Source: Aequorivita sp. H23M31 (lineage in GTDB: Bacteria; Bacteroidota; Bacteroidia; Flavobacteriales; Flavobacteriaceae). Taken from it: a stretch of 64,000 nt of DNA. The DNA is taken from the NCBI RefSeq assembly GCF_004022485.1, contig NZ_CP034951.1, positions 2,542,001 to 2,606,000 on the forward strand, written 5' to 3'. A program made the position numbers and the translations under genes. The notes under the pieces were generated by a model that was not told where the DNA came from, ran no database searches, and saw only the letters and a list, made by a program, of their open reading frames with translations. Shown here piece by piece: positions 1-10,355 of the stretch (position 1 is the stretch's first letter; every line of letters starts with the position of its first letter).

Positions 1-684
1 CTTTCAGTTCAAATTGGTGCTTTCAGAAATGCAAATAATAACAGAAATTATGCTTTGGAAGAGGATGGATATGTCGTAGATGGACGAGTTACAGGAATTC
101 CTCTAAGAAATAATGATAAAAAACAATTATTACATCTTGGTGCTGCTTATAGTTACAGAAATCCCAGCAGTAGGGAATATAAGGTTTCCCTTTCGCCGGG
201 TTCGCATTTAGCCGAAAAATACGTCAGTAACCTAATAGATTCAGTAGAAAAAATAGATTTGGTAAATTTTGAAACTGCTTATGTCCACGGACCATTTTCC
301 ATTCAAGCTGAATATCTCAATGCCTCGATCACTACACTTGGTAATCACTTGAACTTTTCAAATTACTATGCCGAACTTAGTTATTTTTTAACTGGGGAAA
401 GTAGAAACTATCAAGGCTCTTATGAAGGTTTTGGAAGAATAACTCCCAAGAAAAACTTCGGAAGTACTCAAAATGGTTCTGGAGCTTGGGAAATCGCCCT
501 TAAATATTCGAAAACAGATTTGGATGATGGGATAATTATCCCTGGTAAAGAATCACAGTGGGCTGCAGGAATCAATTGGTACCTCAATCCCGTAACCCGA
601 GTGATGGTAAATTACGTTAGGGCCAATATCGAAGATAAAGGAAGTTTGAATGTGGTACAGGCGAGATTTCAGCTAGAATTCTAG
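1..684 (+). CDS. Phosphate-selective porin (OprO/OprP-like), C-terminal part
   Basis: Partial gene: the reading frame is open from base 1, so the true start and signal peptide lie outside the window. The visible 227 residues are rich in alternating hydrophobic/polar beta-strand segments and end in the aromatic-terminated strand FQLEF, typical of an outer-membrane barrel. Segments such as WEIALKYSKTDL and GINWYLNPVTRVMVNYVRA match the C-terminal strands of the OprO/OprP porin family, which admits phosphate or polyphosphate. It lies 70 bases upstream of a Pit phosphate transporter on the same strand, which supports a phosphate-uptake role. The family is recognised by pattern; substrate is inference. 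Confidence 0.85.
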   Translation, partial: LSVQIGAFRNANNNRNYALEEDGYVVDGRVTGIPLRNNDKKQLLHLGAAYSYRNPSSREYKVSLSPGSHLAEKYVSNLIDSVEKIDLVNFETAYVHGPFSIQAEYLNASITTLGNHLNFSNYYAELSYFLTGESRNYQGSYEGFGRITPKKNFGSTQNGSGAWEIALKYSKTDLDDGIIIPGKESQWAAGINWYLNPVTRVMVNYVRANIEDKGSLNVVQARFQLEF

Positions 685-754
685 TTTATTCTTAATATTG
701 AGGTAACATAACATTTAAATTTAAACGTGACATTTGTCCCATACTTAATGTAAT

Positions 755-2998
755 ATGGAAAATATTTACTTATTAATGATTGTAGCTCTTGTAGCGCTCT
801 CCATCGTAAACTTGGTAGTGGGCGTTAGCAATGATGCAGTCAACTTTTTAAACTCTGCCATTGGTTCCAAGGCGATTTCCGTTAGAACTATTCTTATAAT
901 AGCAAGTTTGGGGATTTTTATTGGTGCCAGTTTCTCCAGTGGAATGATGGAGGTGGCCCGAAGCGGAATCTTCCATCCCTCAAAATTTCATTTTGATGAG
1001 GTCATGATCATTTTTATGGCCGTAATGATAACGAATATCTTATTACTCGACTTTTTTAATACCATAGGATTACCTACTTCCACAACCATATCGATAGTTT
1101 TCGGCCTTTTGGGTGCAGCGGTGATAATGGCATTAATAAAGATTGGAAACTCGGATACAGAAGGATTTTCTTCCTTAATATCCTATATAAATGCTGATAA
1201 GGTACCCGAAATTATTTTATGGATCATTCTCTCCGTGGTAATAGCTTTTTCGGCAGGTATTATAGTACAATATTTATCTAGGCTGTTGTTTACATTTCAA
1301 TCTGAAAAGCAGATGAAATATTTTGGAGCCATGTTTGGCGGTGTGGCATTGACCTCTATTAGTTATTTTATCTTTATTAAAGGATTAAAGGGAACTCCCT
1401 TTCAAGGTACATTCGAAAGTCTTTTGGAAACCAATATCTGGATTCTTTTAAGTGTAGGATTTATTTTTTGGACCATTTTCTCCCAGCTTTTTATTCTCAT
1501 TTTCAAAAAGAATATACTGATTATAGTAATAGCTGCGGGTACTTTTGGTTTAGCTCTAGCCTTTGCAGGGAACGACCTTGTTAACTTTATTGGGGTTCCT
1601 ATGGCAGCTTATCATAGCTATGCAGATTGGTCCGTTTCAGGTGCGGATCCATCACAATACTTAATGTTAAGCTTAAATGAAGCTGTACCAGCTGAGCCTC
1701 TTTTGCTTTTTGGAGCGGGTATTATTATGGTGCTTACCTTATGGTTTTCTAAAAAATCCCGAGGTGTTTCTGAAACTGAAATAAATCTTGGCCGCCAAGG
1801 GGAAGGGAAAGAAAAGTTTGAGCCAAATATGCTATCGCGGATTTTGGTAAAGACAACTACCCAGATTGCTGCTTATGTTAACTATTTACTCCCAGATGCT
1901 CTCGGCAAGAAAATAGATAAGCGTTTTGAAAAACCAGTTATAGTATTACCCCGTGATAAAACTTACGAACTTCCCGCTTTTGATTTAATAAGGGCATCCA
2001 TTAACCTAATGGTGGCGGGAATACTTATATCAATTGCCACTTCCAAGCAATTACCGTTATCCACAACCTATGTTACTTTTATGGTGGCCATGGGTACTTC
2101 CTTGGCGGATAGAGCTTGGGGACGCGAAAGTGCTGTTTACCGAGTTGCGGGTGTTTTAAAAGTCATTGGTGGATGGTTTTTTACCGCATTTGTGGCATTT
2201 GCAGCATCGGGAGTTCTTACGTATTTGATATATATAGGAAGAGGTGCCATGATAGGGGTGTTATTGTTATTAGCTATTCTTTTATTGGTCCGTAACTATA
2301 TTTCTCACAAAAACAAGACAAAAATTAAATTGGACAAAAGCGGCCTTAAGAAGACCGAGAGTAAAACCGTTCAAGGAATTATTCGTGAAAGTGCGGAGAA
2401 CATTAGCAACGTCGTTTCTCGCTCAAATAAAATTTATACCGATATGCTCCGTGGACTTGCAAAACAGGACACCAAGAAACTGAAAAAGAGCAAAAAGGGT
2501 GTAAAGAAATTGAATGATGAGGTAGAGGAATTGAGGGACAATATTTTCTATTTTATTAAAAATCTGGATGAAACCAGTGTACGCGGAAGTAATTTCTATA
2601 TTATAATCCTTGGGTATTTGACGGATGTGGTGCAATCGTTGGAATTTATCTCGAAAGCCAGTTACAAGCACGTTAACAATAACCACAAGGCACTGCGTTT
2701 TAACCAGATAAAAGATCTTCAGGAAATTGACAGGCTTTTGGAAGAGCTTTTAAACGAGATAGAAGACATTTTCCATAAAAAGGAATTCCAGCGAATTGGA
2801 AGAATATTAGCCAACAAGGATGAAATTTTTAACAGTCTTTCACAGAAAATCGAAAAGCAAGTTGCTCGAACCCGAACTGAGGAATCGAGTCCAAAGAATA
2901 CCACCTTGTATTTCAGTTTATTATTGGAAACCAAGGATTTGGTTACCGCTTTAATGAACTTGATGCAGGAATATTATTCAAGTTATAAAAAGACCTAG
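755..2998 (+). CDS. Inorganic phosphate transporter, PiT family, with C-terminal PhoU-like (DUF47) domain
   Basis: 747-residue inner-membrane protein. Residues ~22-40 carry the first PiT signature (VGVSNDAVNFLNSAIGSKA) and ~266-282 the second (FAGNDLVNFIGVP), the inverted-repeat motifs of Pit sodium- or proton-coupled phosphate carriers. About 12 hydrophobic segments occupy residues 1-510. Residues ~520-747 are charged, helical and coiled-coil-like, resembling PhoU/DUF47 proteins that are usually encoded separately next to pit; here they are fused. The porin just upstream probably supplies the outer-membrane step. Such long fusions are common in Bacteroidetes. Confidence 0.92.
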   Translation: MENIYLLMIVALVALSIVNLVVGVSNDAVNFLNSAIGSKAISVRTILIIASLGIFIGASFSSGMMEVARSGIFHPSKFHFDEVMIIFMAVMITNILLLDFFNTIGLPTSTTISIVFGLLGAAVIMALIKIGNSDTEGFSSLISYINADKVPEIILWIILSVVIAFSAGIIVQYLSRLLFTFQSEKQMKYFGAMFGGVALTSISYFIFIKGLKGTPFQGTFESLLETNIWILLSVGFIFWTIFSQLFILIFKKNILIIVIAAGTFGLALAFAGNDLVNFIGVPMAAYHSYADWSVSGADPSQYLMLSLNEAVPAEPLLLFGAGIIMVLTLWFSKKSRGVSETEINLGRQGEGKEKFEPNMLSRILVKTTTQIAAYVNYLLPDALGKKIDKRFEKPVIVLPRDKTYELPAFDLIRASINLMVAGILISIATSKQLPLSTTYVTFMVAMGTSLADRAWGRESAVYRVAGVLKVIGGWFFTAFVAFAASGVLTYLIYIGRGAMIGVLLLLAILLLVRNYISHKNKTKIKLDKSGLKKTESKTVQGIIRESAENISNVVSRSNKIYTDMLRGLAKQDTKKLKKSKKGVKKLNDEVEELRDNIFYFIKNLDETSVRGSNFYIIILGYLTDVVQSLEFISKASYKHVNNNHKALRFNQIKDLQEIDRLLEELLNEIEDIFHKKEFQRIGRILANKDEIFNSLSQKIEKQVARTRTEESSPKNTTLYFSLLLETKDLVTALMNLMQEYYSSYKKT

Positions 2999-3042
2999 GC
3001 TTCAGAAGAAATATAGCGACCCGTAGTTTTAAGCCACCTCAA

Positions 3043-3438
3043 TCAAACAAAGAGATCAGCGACTTTTTGGGGTATAATTATTGGTTTGCGCGTGGTTCCA
3101 TCTAAGAGACACCACTGAGTTTTGGCCTCAACCAAGGTCTTGTTGTCTGCGATTCTTATTATTCGATAGCAACGCTCACTTCGCACTCCTTTATGGGAAT
3201 GGATCCAGGTCTGGACTTCAATTTCTTCTCCTAAAAAAGCAGGATTTTTATATGAAATATTGTGGTTAAGGACCACCCAGACATATTGTTCACGAAGTTC
3301 GGCATCAGTTTTTGCCAGCCAATGTGCCTCCGCAGCCTCTAAGCACCACTGAAGATAGGTAATGTTGTTCACGTGCCCCAAGCCATCGATTGCTGATTCG
3401 GGTACCACAAAGCGAAATGTAAATTTTTCCGAACTCAA
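3043..3438 (-). CDS. Acyl-CoA thioesterase, hotdog fold (4HBT/YbgC-like)
   Basis: 131 residues, one hotdog domain. The N-terminal segment (ESAIDGLGHVNNITYLQW) is the 4HBT active-site helix region with the GHVNN..Y pattern of YbgC/FcbC-type acyl-CoA thioesterases. The central WV.LNHNISYKNPA and VRSERCYRI strands also fit. Predicted to hydrolyse acyl-CoA in the cytoplasm; chain length cannot be told. Its start overlaps the mgtE stop by 4 bases, so it is translationally linked in an rsmA-mgtE-thioesterase operon. Confidence 0.88.
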   Translation of the reverse strand: MSSEKFTFRFVVPESAIDGLGHVNNITYLQWCLEAAEAHWLAKTDAELREQYVWVVLNHNISYKNPAFLGEEIEVQTWIHSHKGVRSERCYRIIRIADNKTLVEAKTQWCLLDGTTRKPIIIPQKVADLFV

Positions 3439-4790
3439 AATCCCAGTATCAATTTTGCGATTAGAAAATAGGTAAAAATTCCGAAAACGTCATTACTGGT
3501 GGTAATAAACGGACCTGTGGCAACCGCCGGATCGATCCCCTTTTTATAAAGAAACAGCGGAATTAAATTACCAACAATTGCTGCAATAATTATTACGGTG
3601 ATAATGGCAATCCCGATACTTAAAGATTCTAAATAACTGGTATAAAAAACGAAATGGCTGATCAATAAAACTATAATGGCTATCGAAATCCCATTTACCA
3701 ATGCTACGGTAGTTTCTCTGATTATCCTTGCAAATAGTTTTCCCTTTAATGTATCATTCGCCAAGCCTTGCACAATGATAGCGCTAGATTGTACGCCCAC
3801 ATTTCCGGCAGTCGCCTGAATTAAAGGAACGAAAATAAGCAGCTTGGGAAAATCGTTAAGGATAATTTCAAAATTTGAGATAATTGTTGCAGCGCCTAAA
3901 CCTCCCATCATCCCGATTAGTAACCAGGGCAGGCGCGCCTTTGTCTGCTTAAAAAGTCCATCATCTGCCTCTACATCCTGACTAATACCTGCGGCAAGCT
4001 GATAATCTCTTTCGGCCTCTTCTTTTATATAATCTACAATATCATCAATAGTAATCCTTCCCACCAAAATCCCATTATCATCAACAACCGGAATGGCTTC
4101 CAAATCGTACTTCTGCATCACCCTGGCAACTTCATTGGCTTCCGTATGGACATTCACGTAATCTACCTTGGGTATATAAATTTCGCTTATATGGGTGCGT
4201 TCGTGAGCAGTAAGTAAATCCTTTAAGGAAAGTCTGCCCTTTAGTTTTCCTGCCTTATCGGTTACATAGATGGAATGGACTCGGGTTACGTTCTCGGCCT
4301 GCCGACGCATTTCACGGACACAACCGGCAACGGTCCAGGTTTCCTTGACGCGCACCAACTCCTTTGCCATCAGACCTCCTGCAGTATCCTCATCGTACCG
4401 CAAAAGATCTACAATATCCGCCGCATGCGAGGGATCCTCAATCTGGTCTATTACCTGCTTTTGGATATGGTCATCGAGTTCCGCAATAATATCAGCGGCA
4501 TCATCGGTGTCCATTTCATTCAACTCGAAGGCTATTTCAGAAGGAGTAAGATTGTCCAGAATCTGCTCGCGCAGTTCATCGTCCAGCTCAATCAATATTT
4601 CACTGGTTACCTCACTATCGAGCAACTTAACGATATAGGTAGCTTCATCTGAATCCAATTCTCCCAAGAGCTCGGCAATATCGGCGAAGTGATATTCCTG
4701 AAGTAAAGTAGTTAATGCCTCATCATTCCTATCTTCAATCAGTTTTTCAACTTGCTCTATAAATTCATTGGTCAGTTGAAATCGTATCAT
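3435..4790 (-). CDS. mgtE: Magnesium transporter MgtE
   Basis: 451 residues, normal family length. The N-terminal ~130 residues are acidic with repeated superhelical motifs ([31 protein letters not shown]), the MgtE N domain. Two CBS domains span ~135-250 (second ends [20 protein letters not shown]). Five membrane helices fill 285-451 and contain the Mg-pore signature [16 protein letters not shown] and the AxxxGNLIPL region. Gating by cytoplasmic Mg2+ is established for the family. The start overlaps the end of rsmA by 26 bases. Confidence 0.97.
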   Translation of the reverse strand: MIRFQLTNEFIEQVEKLIEDRNDEALTTLLQEYHFADIAELLGELDSDEATYIVKLLDSEVTSEILIELDDELREQILDNLTPSEIAFELNEMDTDDAADIIAELDDHIQKQVIDQIEDPSHAADIVDLLRYDEDTAGGLMAKELVRVKETWTVAGCVREMRRQAENVTRVHSIYVTDKAGKLKGRLSLKDLLTAHERTHISEIYIPKVDYVNVHTEANEVARVMQKYDLEAIPVVDDNGILVGRITIDDIVDYIKEEAERDYQLAAGISQDVEADDGLFKQTKARLPWLLIGMMGGLGAATIISNFEIILNDFPKLLIFVPLIQATAGNVGVQSSAIIVQGLANDTLKGKLFARIIRETTVALVNGISIAIIVLLISHFVFYTSYLESLSIGIAIITVIIIAAIVGNLIPLFLYKKGIDPAVATGPFITTSNDVFGIFTYFLIAKLILGF

Positions 4791-5604
4791 TTTCTAGTTT
4801 TTGAGTGAGCGCGATAAATTCGGAAACCGAGAGTTGTTCAGGGCGTTTGCCAAAGATAATGTCTTCTTTTATGCTATTGGATAGCCCAAAGGATTTTAAA
4901 CTATTTCTTAACGTTTTACGCCTTTGCTGAAAGGCGGTCTTAACTACACGAAAGAAAAACTTTTCATCACAAGGAATGGAATAATCTGCTTTTCTTTTTA
5001 ACCGGATCACCCCACTATCCACTTTTGGTGGCGGATTAAATACCGCGGGTGGAACGGTAAAAAGGTATTCTGCTTCATAGAACGCTTGGGTCAAAAGTGA
5101 AAGAATACCATAGGCTTTACTTCCTTCTTTTTCACAAATACGTTGCGCCACCTCCTTTTGGAACATTCCCGTAAACTCAGGTATCCTTTCTTTATTTTCC
5201 AACATTTTAAAGACAATCTGTGTGGAGATATTATAGGGGAAATTTCCAGTTATGGCGAATTGCTCCTTTCCAAAAATTTGCGATAAATCATATTTTAAGA
5301 AGTCGGCTTCGAGAATTTCCAGATTTTCATTTGGATAATTTCCCTTTAAATACTTGATGGATTCACTATCGAGGTCCATCGCAATTACGTTTACCTCTTT
5401 CTTAATAAGATATTTTGTCAATACGCCCATTCCCGGTCCTATTTCCAAAACATTAGTATAGCCATCCAAACTTAAAGTATCGCCTATTCTTTCAGCAATA
5501 ATTTCATCTTTAAGAAAATGTTGCCCAAGATGTTTTTTGGCACGTATTTCTCCGTTATTGGATTTCGAAGAATTGTAGTCTTTCTTTGTGTTTTTTTGTG
5601 CCAT
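4765..5604 (-). CDS. rsmA: 16S rRNA (adenine1518-N6/adenine1519-N6)-dimethyltransferase
   Basis: 279 residues. SAM-binding motif I is [15 protein letters not shown] (~51-65), and the catalytic NxPY motif appears as GNFPYNIST (~119-127). [11 protein letters not shown] near the N-terminus is the usual RsmA/KsgA opening, and the C-terminal [12 protein letters not shown] is the conserved rRNA-binding segment. It dimethylates two adenosines in helix 45 of 16S rRNA late in 30S assembly. First gene of the rsmA-mgtE-thioesterase operon. Confidence 0.97.
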   Translation of the reverse strand: MAQKNTKKDYNSSKSNNGEIRAKKHLGQHFLKDEIIAERIGDTLSLDGYTNVLEIGPGMGVLTKYLIKKEVNVIAMDLDSESIKYLKGNYPNENLEILEADFLKYDLSQIFGKEQFAITGNFPYNISTQIVFKMLENKERIPEFTGMFQKEVAQRICEKEGSKAYGILSLLTQAFYEAEYLFTVPPAVFNPPPKVDSGVIRLKRKADYSIPCDEKFFFRVVKTAFQQRRKTLRNSLKSFGLSNSIKEDIIFGKRPEQLSVSEFIALTQKLENDTISTDQ

Positions 5605-5692
5605 TTATTTTTAATTTCTCCTATGTGCGTATTATGTCTTCGGGGTAAAAGAACCACAGAGCCCCAGAGGTCACAGAGTTTTTAAATTATTC

Positions 5693-6064
5693 TCATTTAT
5701 CTGAAGTATTACTCCCTCCCTTTGGGAAAGTCGGGGTGGGATTGAAAAGTTCATTATGCGCCTCGCCGATAACTTCCAGTTCAGTTCTAAAGGCTACAAA
5801 CTTCCCTTCAAATGGTTTGCTCTGACTCCTAAGTCCATCTGCATCTTCTGCATAATATTTCTGAAGCGTTTCTTTGCTATCGGTTGTATATTGAACAGAA
5901 TAGGTTTTACCTCCCATCTCTTCTTCAATCACAACCCTCGTCATCAAGGCTTTCATGAATTTTCCGGTAGCCAACATGGCAGGAATATGCTCTTTTACCA
6001 TCCAAGCCAACCAACGGTCGTGAACAGATTCGTCTATGTTTATGGTTACGTTGTAGATATACAT
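5693..6064 (-). CDS. DUF4286 family protein
   Basis: 123-residue soluble protein opening MYIYNVTINIDESVHDRWLA and containing VQYTTDSKETLQKYY, the profile of the DUF4286 family common in Bacteroidetes. The fold is likely ferredoxin-like (alternating strands and helices). No catalytic motif is visible. It sits upstream of rsmA in the same orientation with an ~88-base gap; its function is unknown. Confidence 0.8.
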   Translation of the reverse strand: MYIYNVTINIDESVHDRWLAWMVKEHIPAMLATGKFMKALMTRVVIEEEMGGKTYSVQYTTDSKETLQKYYAEDADGLRSQSKPFEGKFVAFRTELEVIGEAHNELFNPTPTFPKGGSNTSDK

Positions 6065-6209
6065 TTAAAGGGGTTTTGATTTATGGTTTTCAAGTATTAT
6101 AGTTGCGGAAATATTTACAACAAATACACGAATATTTTTTACTGCAAACTGCAAACTGAATACTGCTACTTTTCTTCCTGGTTTTATTTCTTGTCAAGCG
6201 TCTAGCGAC

Positions 6210-7991
6210 TCAATTAATAGCATCCCCTCTCAGCATTCTAAACCGTTTTCGTGCATCAACAAAATAAATACTGTCGGCGTGATTAAAAATAATTTGCTCA
6301 TAATGCTCTTTAGCCTTATCTGGCTGATCCAATTTGGTTTCATATAGTCGGGCTAATCGATACTGGGCGTCATCTGCCAAAATATCATCATTGTAAAACT
6401 CAATGATTTTTAAATAATTGTCCACAGCTTTGGAATATTCACCCATCATCTCATAGATTTCCCCTTGTTTAAGCCAAGCTTCATCTTCAATGGATTCTCC
6501 TTTGTGGTTGGTAAGTATGTCATCTAATGCCGAAATAGCCTCTGTATTCCGTTCTTGGAAAGCGAGTAGGTCGGCACGGGCATATTTTTTTAATGCCGTT
6601 TGGGTAGAATCTTCCAGACTGTTATCCCTAATGAGCAAACTGAGTTCCATGGCGTCATTTGCCATTAATTGGGATGTAGATTTCTTTAAGACATCCAACT
6701 GCACCTGCGCCCATTCAAAATCTCCTTTGAAATAGCTGGTCTGTGCAACTTTGAATCTCGCCTCCTGAGCTAGGACATCACTCTGTACTTTTTTTTGAAT
6801 CTGGGAATAATAAATAAGAGCCGCGTTAAATTTTTCGTCGAAAACCAAAATATCCGCTAGTTCCATTTTAACCCGAGCCTCTTGATAACTTGTCAGTTTT
6901 GTTTTTGCCAAGGCTTTTAGATTGGCAATTGCCAAGTCCTTTTTGTTGTTTTTGAAAGCAAGAAAATGATTGTAGTCTATTTGAAGTTCATAGGTCTCTT
7001 GCCCGCTTCCGAATTCGCTTAGAAGTGTTTCAAATTTTTTCTCTATCTCTGCATTTTGTTTAGGGGAAGCGGTTTCAACTTCCATCTTCATCAGGATTTG
7101 ATTCGCCCTTAATCTATTCTGTACGGTAGAAGAATTTTCAATAATAAAATTCACAATTTCCCTTCCCGTAACATAGTCTTCGTCATTGATCACGATGGAG
7201 GCCAAATCGAAAATATTGTTTAGATCCTCATCCATCCGCTTATAAATTGCTTTTTCCTGTGTAAATGCTTTTTTGTATTCCTTCTGTTGGATAAAAAGCC
7301 AGCTAAGCAATTCATTATAAAGAGTTTCCGGATTTTCTTGTGAGCGACGCAATAATGTTTTTCTAAGAATGGAATTGGCTTCGTTATTAGGGTCTTCCGT
7401 GATATAAAGACTAAAATATCGTTGGGCCGTACTTTTAAATCCTCGGTTTTTCTCAACAATATCGAGATAACTCTCGAACATTTTCTCAAATTTGCCCTGC
7501 TCTCCATAAATCTGTGCAAGCTGCATACTGAAATCCATTTTGCCGTTTAATTGCATGGCTCTTGAATATGCCGCTATAGCTTCATCCAAGAGACTATATT
7601 GTTCAAATGCATTTCCAATATTATATCCAAAATTGGGGTTGGTCTCTATTTCCTCCAAAGCCCGATCGTAACTTTCTTTTGCAAGATCCGTTTTGTTCTG
7701 TAAAGAGTAGTTATGTCCAAGTTCCACATATAATTGGGGGAAATTTCTAGATCCGGTTAACTTTTCTTTTAGCAGCCGTTCAGCTTCAGAAAAATTCTCG
7801 AGTTGTTGATTACTCTTTACCCAGCCCATAAAATAATCAAGGCGATAAGGGTTTTGTATGCTTAGCTTTTCAAATACATGAAGAGCCTTTTCGAACTCCC
7901 CTTGTTCAAAATAATTTTTGGCCAAGGCATCACTCTGCGAAAAGCCCGTGGCCACGCTCAATAATAAGAAAAGTGTAAAAAATATGCGCAT
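6210..7991 (-). CDS. Periplasmic tetratricopeptide-repeat protein
   Basis: The reading frame is open upstream to 8021, but the methionine at 7991 begins a proper signal peptide (MRIFFTLFLLLSVATGFS), so that start is preferred: 593 residues. Many TPR units follow, e.g. AKNYFEQGEFEKALHVFEKL, and the C-terminal DDAQYRLARLYETKLDQPDKA units resemble the outer-membrane BamD/YbgF type. Likely an exported scaffold protein for envelope complexes. The partner is unknown. Confidence 0.88.
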   Translation of the reverse strand: MRIFFTLFLLLSVATGFSQSDALAKNYFEQGEFEKALHVFEKLSIQNPYRLDYFMGWVKSNQQLENFSEAERLLKEKLTGSRNFPQLYVELGHNYSLQNKTDLAKESYDRALEEIETNPNFGYNIGNAFEQYSLLDEAIAAYSRAMQLNGKMDFSMQLAQIYGEQGKFEKMFESYLDIVEKNRGFKSTAQRYFSLYITEDPNNEANSILRKTLLRRSQENPETLYNELLSWLFIQQKEYKKAFTQEKAIYKRMDEDLNNIFDLASIVINDEDYVTGREIVNFIIENSSTVQNRLRANQILMKMEVETASPKQNAEIEKKFETLLSEFGSGQETYELQIDYNHFLAFKNNKKDLAIANLKALAKTKLTSYQEARVKMELADILVFDEKFNAALIYYSQIQKKVQSDVLAQEARFKVAQTSYFKGDFEWAQVQLDVLKKSTSQLMANDAMELSLLIRDNSLEDSTQTALKKYARADLLAFQERNTEAISALDDILTNHKGESIEDEAWLKQGEIYEMMGEYSKAVDNYLKIIEFYNDDILADDAQYRLARLYETKLDQPDKAKEHYEQIIFNHADSIYFVDARKRFRMLRGDAIN

Positions 7992-8083
7992 GGTGTAAAT
8001 ATAAGCAAATGACCCGTTCACAATAGTGTTCTAAAGCTTTTTATCATAATCAAGGCCGCAAAACTTAAGGGTAACCTTGTTTT

Positions 8084-8115
8084 AAAAAAAAGGAGCTGCG
8101 TTTATGCAGCTCCTT
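8084..8115 (-). terminator. Rho-independent terminator
   Basis: Ten-base-pair hairpin (AAGGAGCTGC / GCAGCTCCTT, six-base loop). On the minus strand it is followed by a run of eight T, just downstream of the lipoprotein gene ending at 8155. Confidence 0.85.
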
Positions 8116-8154
8116 GATTCCAACTTGAAATAATTTAATTAATAATAGGAAATT

Positions 8155-8757
8155 TTATCCCAGGTCTTCCATATCCAGTTCATCAATTGCCTCCCACATT
8201 TCATCAGGATCCATATTCTTTCCATTTGCCTCCAAATAAAACCGGTTGTTAGACATTAACTGAATGGTACTTGAACTATTATCCTTTTTAAATTCCTCTA
8301 TTGCTTTCTGACCTTTTCTGGTTAGTGAACGGCGTGTACTATACTCATCTTCCTCTTCCATATCTTGAGTGAGTATAATTCGCATTCCGGCAGTCATTCC
8401 TGCACCCATTTCACCCGCACCATCAATTACGCTGATTGAAAACTGTTTCGACTTATCTTCATTTGTATATGTTGCCGAAATTGAGGCCACTCCCATGAGT
8501 CCAGTTTCTCCTGCCTTAAAACTTATCCGTTTCATCCCATTTATCTCATCTGGCAACCAAGTTTTAAACTCTTTATTTGTAAGAGGTTCAATTTCGGACA
8601 AATCCTTTAGATCTTCTTGCATCCTATTCATTTCCTTGACCGCATTTGTTGTATTTGAGACTGTATTTCTTGTCTCCTTAATTTTCTTGGTTACCGGATT
8701 GTCTTTACATCCCAAGAGAGCTAAAACAGCCATCAACGTTAATAAGCGCTTTTTCAT
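8155..8757 (-). CDS. Lipoprotein of unknown function
   Basis: 200 residues. The lipobox is LALLGCKD, cysteine near residue 17, giving a lipidated envelope protein. After a short coiled region (KIKETRNTVSNTTNAVKEMNRMQ) comes a mixed alpha/beta domain (FKTWLPDEINGMKRISFKAG). Similar proteins are found in other Flavobacteriia but no named domain is recognised. Single gene with its own terminator; ends in an acidic tail DELDMEDLG. Confidence 0.75.
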   Translation of the reverse strand: MKKRLLTLMAVLALLGCKDNPVTKKIKETRNTVSNTTNAVKEMNRMQEDLKDLSEIEPLTNKEFKTWLPDEINGMKRISFKAGETGLMGVASISATYTNEDKSKQFSISVIDGAGEMGAGMTAGMRIILTQDMEEEDEYSTRRSLTRKGQKAIEEFKKDNSSSTIQLMSNNRFYLEANGKNMDPDEMWEAIDELDMEDLG

Positions 8758-9007
8758 AATTATTTAAATTTATTTGGTTTAGCTTACTAATGTAATGAAA
8801 ATCAGCTGAAAGAGAAAAAGGAAGCGTACAATTGTAAAGCTAGCGGAAGTTCAAAAATTGAATAGATCAAACTAGATATTTCAATCGTGAAAAGAAAATA
8901 GAGAAGAAAATTTAAAAATTTCTTCAGTAAATATAGTTTCTTCTGAAATATAGCCGGAACGAACCTAGAGCTATTCTAAAAAGAAATTATTGAAGGAAAT
9001 CTAAGAA

Positions 9008-9580
9008 TTAAGAGGATTGCATTTGAGCGGCCACCTTTTCAAGCTCAACATACCAATTTTCACCAAATTTTCGAATAAGAGCCGTTTTTACAAACTTATA
9101 AATGGGAACTTGAAGTTCTTTGCCCAAGGCACAAGCAGGATCGCAAATAGACCAGCGATGATAGTTTACGGCAGCAAACTCACTATATTCCTGAACTCGC
9201 ACTGGATATAAATGGCAGGAAACAGGTTTTTGAAAATCGATTGCCCCAGCATTATATGCATCCTCAATCCCACAAGTTGCGATTCCGTCCTTGGTAAAAG
9301 TTACGTAGGCACATTCCTTTCCTTCCACTAGTGGAGTTTCCATTTCGCCCCATTCTGTCTCAATGTGCGTTCCCTGTTCTTCAATTGCCGCCACCCCTTC
9401 AGGTCGAAGAAAGGGCTTAACTTTCGGATAGATTTCCTTAAGAATACCAACTTCATCAGCAGTAACCGGAGCGCCCGCTTCTCCCTCGATACAGCAAGCA
9501 CCTTTGCAAGCGTTAAGATTGCACACAAAATCCTTTTCGATTATATCTTCGGAGACTATTGTTTTTCCAAGCTGAAACAT
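9008..9580 (-). CDS. DUF3109 family cysteine-rich protein
   Basis: 190 residues. Cysteine motifs CNLNACKGACC (~21-31), a lone Cys in ATCGIEDAYNAG, PVSCHLYPVRV and WSICDPACALG are the conserved ligands of DUF3109/YkgJ-type putative metal-binding proteins. The pattern suggests a Zn or Fe-S site; no reaction is known. Monocistronic, divergent from marC. Confidence 0.85.
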   Translation of the reverse strand: MFQLGKTIVSEDIIEKDFVCNLNACKGACCIEGEAGAPVTADEVGILKEIYPKVKPFLRPEGVAAIEEQGTHIETEWGEMETPLVEGKECAYVTFTKDGIATCGIEDAYNAGAIDFQKPVSCHLYPVRVQEYSEFAAVNYHRWSICDPACALGKELQVPIYKFVKTALIRKFGENWYVELEKVAAQMQSS

Positions 9581-9671
9581 CCAGCAAAGATAATTTCTTT
9601 GCCGACATTATTCCGAAGAAATTATACATTTATTAACTAGCAGGAAATCAAATACAACCAATAATATTTCC

Positions 9672-9679
9672 TACTTTTG
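9672..9679 (+). promoter_or_regulatory. Putative -7 promoter element of marC
   Basis: TACTTTTG matches the Bacteroidetes sigma-A -7 consensus TAnnTTTG and lies 19 bases before the marC start. No convincing -33 TTTG is at ideal spacing. Confidence 0.5.
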
Positions 9680-9698
9680 CGCGCTGAAAAAAAATGAA

Positions 9699-10277
9699 AT
9701 GAATTTTGATATAAAAGAAATAATTACGGCTACAATGGTACTTTTTGCCGTGATTGATATTGTAGGCAGTATTCCCATTATTATTGGATTAAGGGAAAAA
9801 GCTGGAAGCATACACTCGGGCAAGGCTTCCATTATCGCAGGACTCGTGATGATTGTCTTTCTCTTTTTGGGAGAAAGTATTCTTCACCTTATCGGCATCA
9901 ACGTTACGGAATTTGCCGTGGCCGGTGCTCTGATTATTTTCTTTATAGCATTGGAAATGATTTTGGGCGTAACCTTGTTTAAGGAAGGCGAGAACAGTCC
10001 AGATATGGCTTCTATATTTCCTTTGGTATTTCCCTTGTTGGCAGGACCAGGTAGTTTGACAACCTTGATCTCGCTTCGGGCAGAATATCCCATGGAAAAT
10101 ATCATAATAGCCATTATTCTTAACGTCATTATTATTTATGCCGTCTTAAAATCTTCTGGAAGACTTCAAAGATTTTTAGGTGTAAACGGAATTGCGGTAA
10201 TAAAGAAAATATTTGGTGTAATTTTGTTGGCAATTGCAGTAAAGTTATTTACTTCGAATATTCAGGGACTATTCTAA
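9699..10277 (+). CDS. MarC family integral membrane protein
   Basis: 192 residues with six hydrophobic helices. The opening ITATMVLFAVIDIVGSIPI and FPLVFPLLAGPGSLTTLI are signatures of the MarC/UPF0056 family (older names link it to multiple antibiotic resistance, which is not supported). The true activity is unknown. ATG chosen at 9699; the ATG five bases upstream is out of frame. Confidence 0.92.
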   Translation: MNFDIKEIITATMVLFAVIDIVGSIPIIIGLREKAGSIHSGKASIIAGLVMIVFLFLGESILHLIGINVTEFAVAGALIIFFIALEMILGVTLFKEGENSPDMASIFPLVFPLLAGPGSLTTLISLRAEYPMENIIIAIILNVIIIYAVLKSSGRLQRFLGVNGIAVIKKIFGVILLAIAVKLFTSNIQGLF

Positions 10278-10355
10278 AAAATAGAGGGATAATTGACAAA
10301 GACGGAAACTACTAAACAAGTTTATATCTTGGCAATTTTACAAAAACTATATAGC

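Noticed and set aside
9699..10277. Multiple-antibiotic-resistance function for MarC
   Set aside because: The family name is historical; the sequence gives no support for drug resistance.
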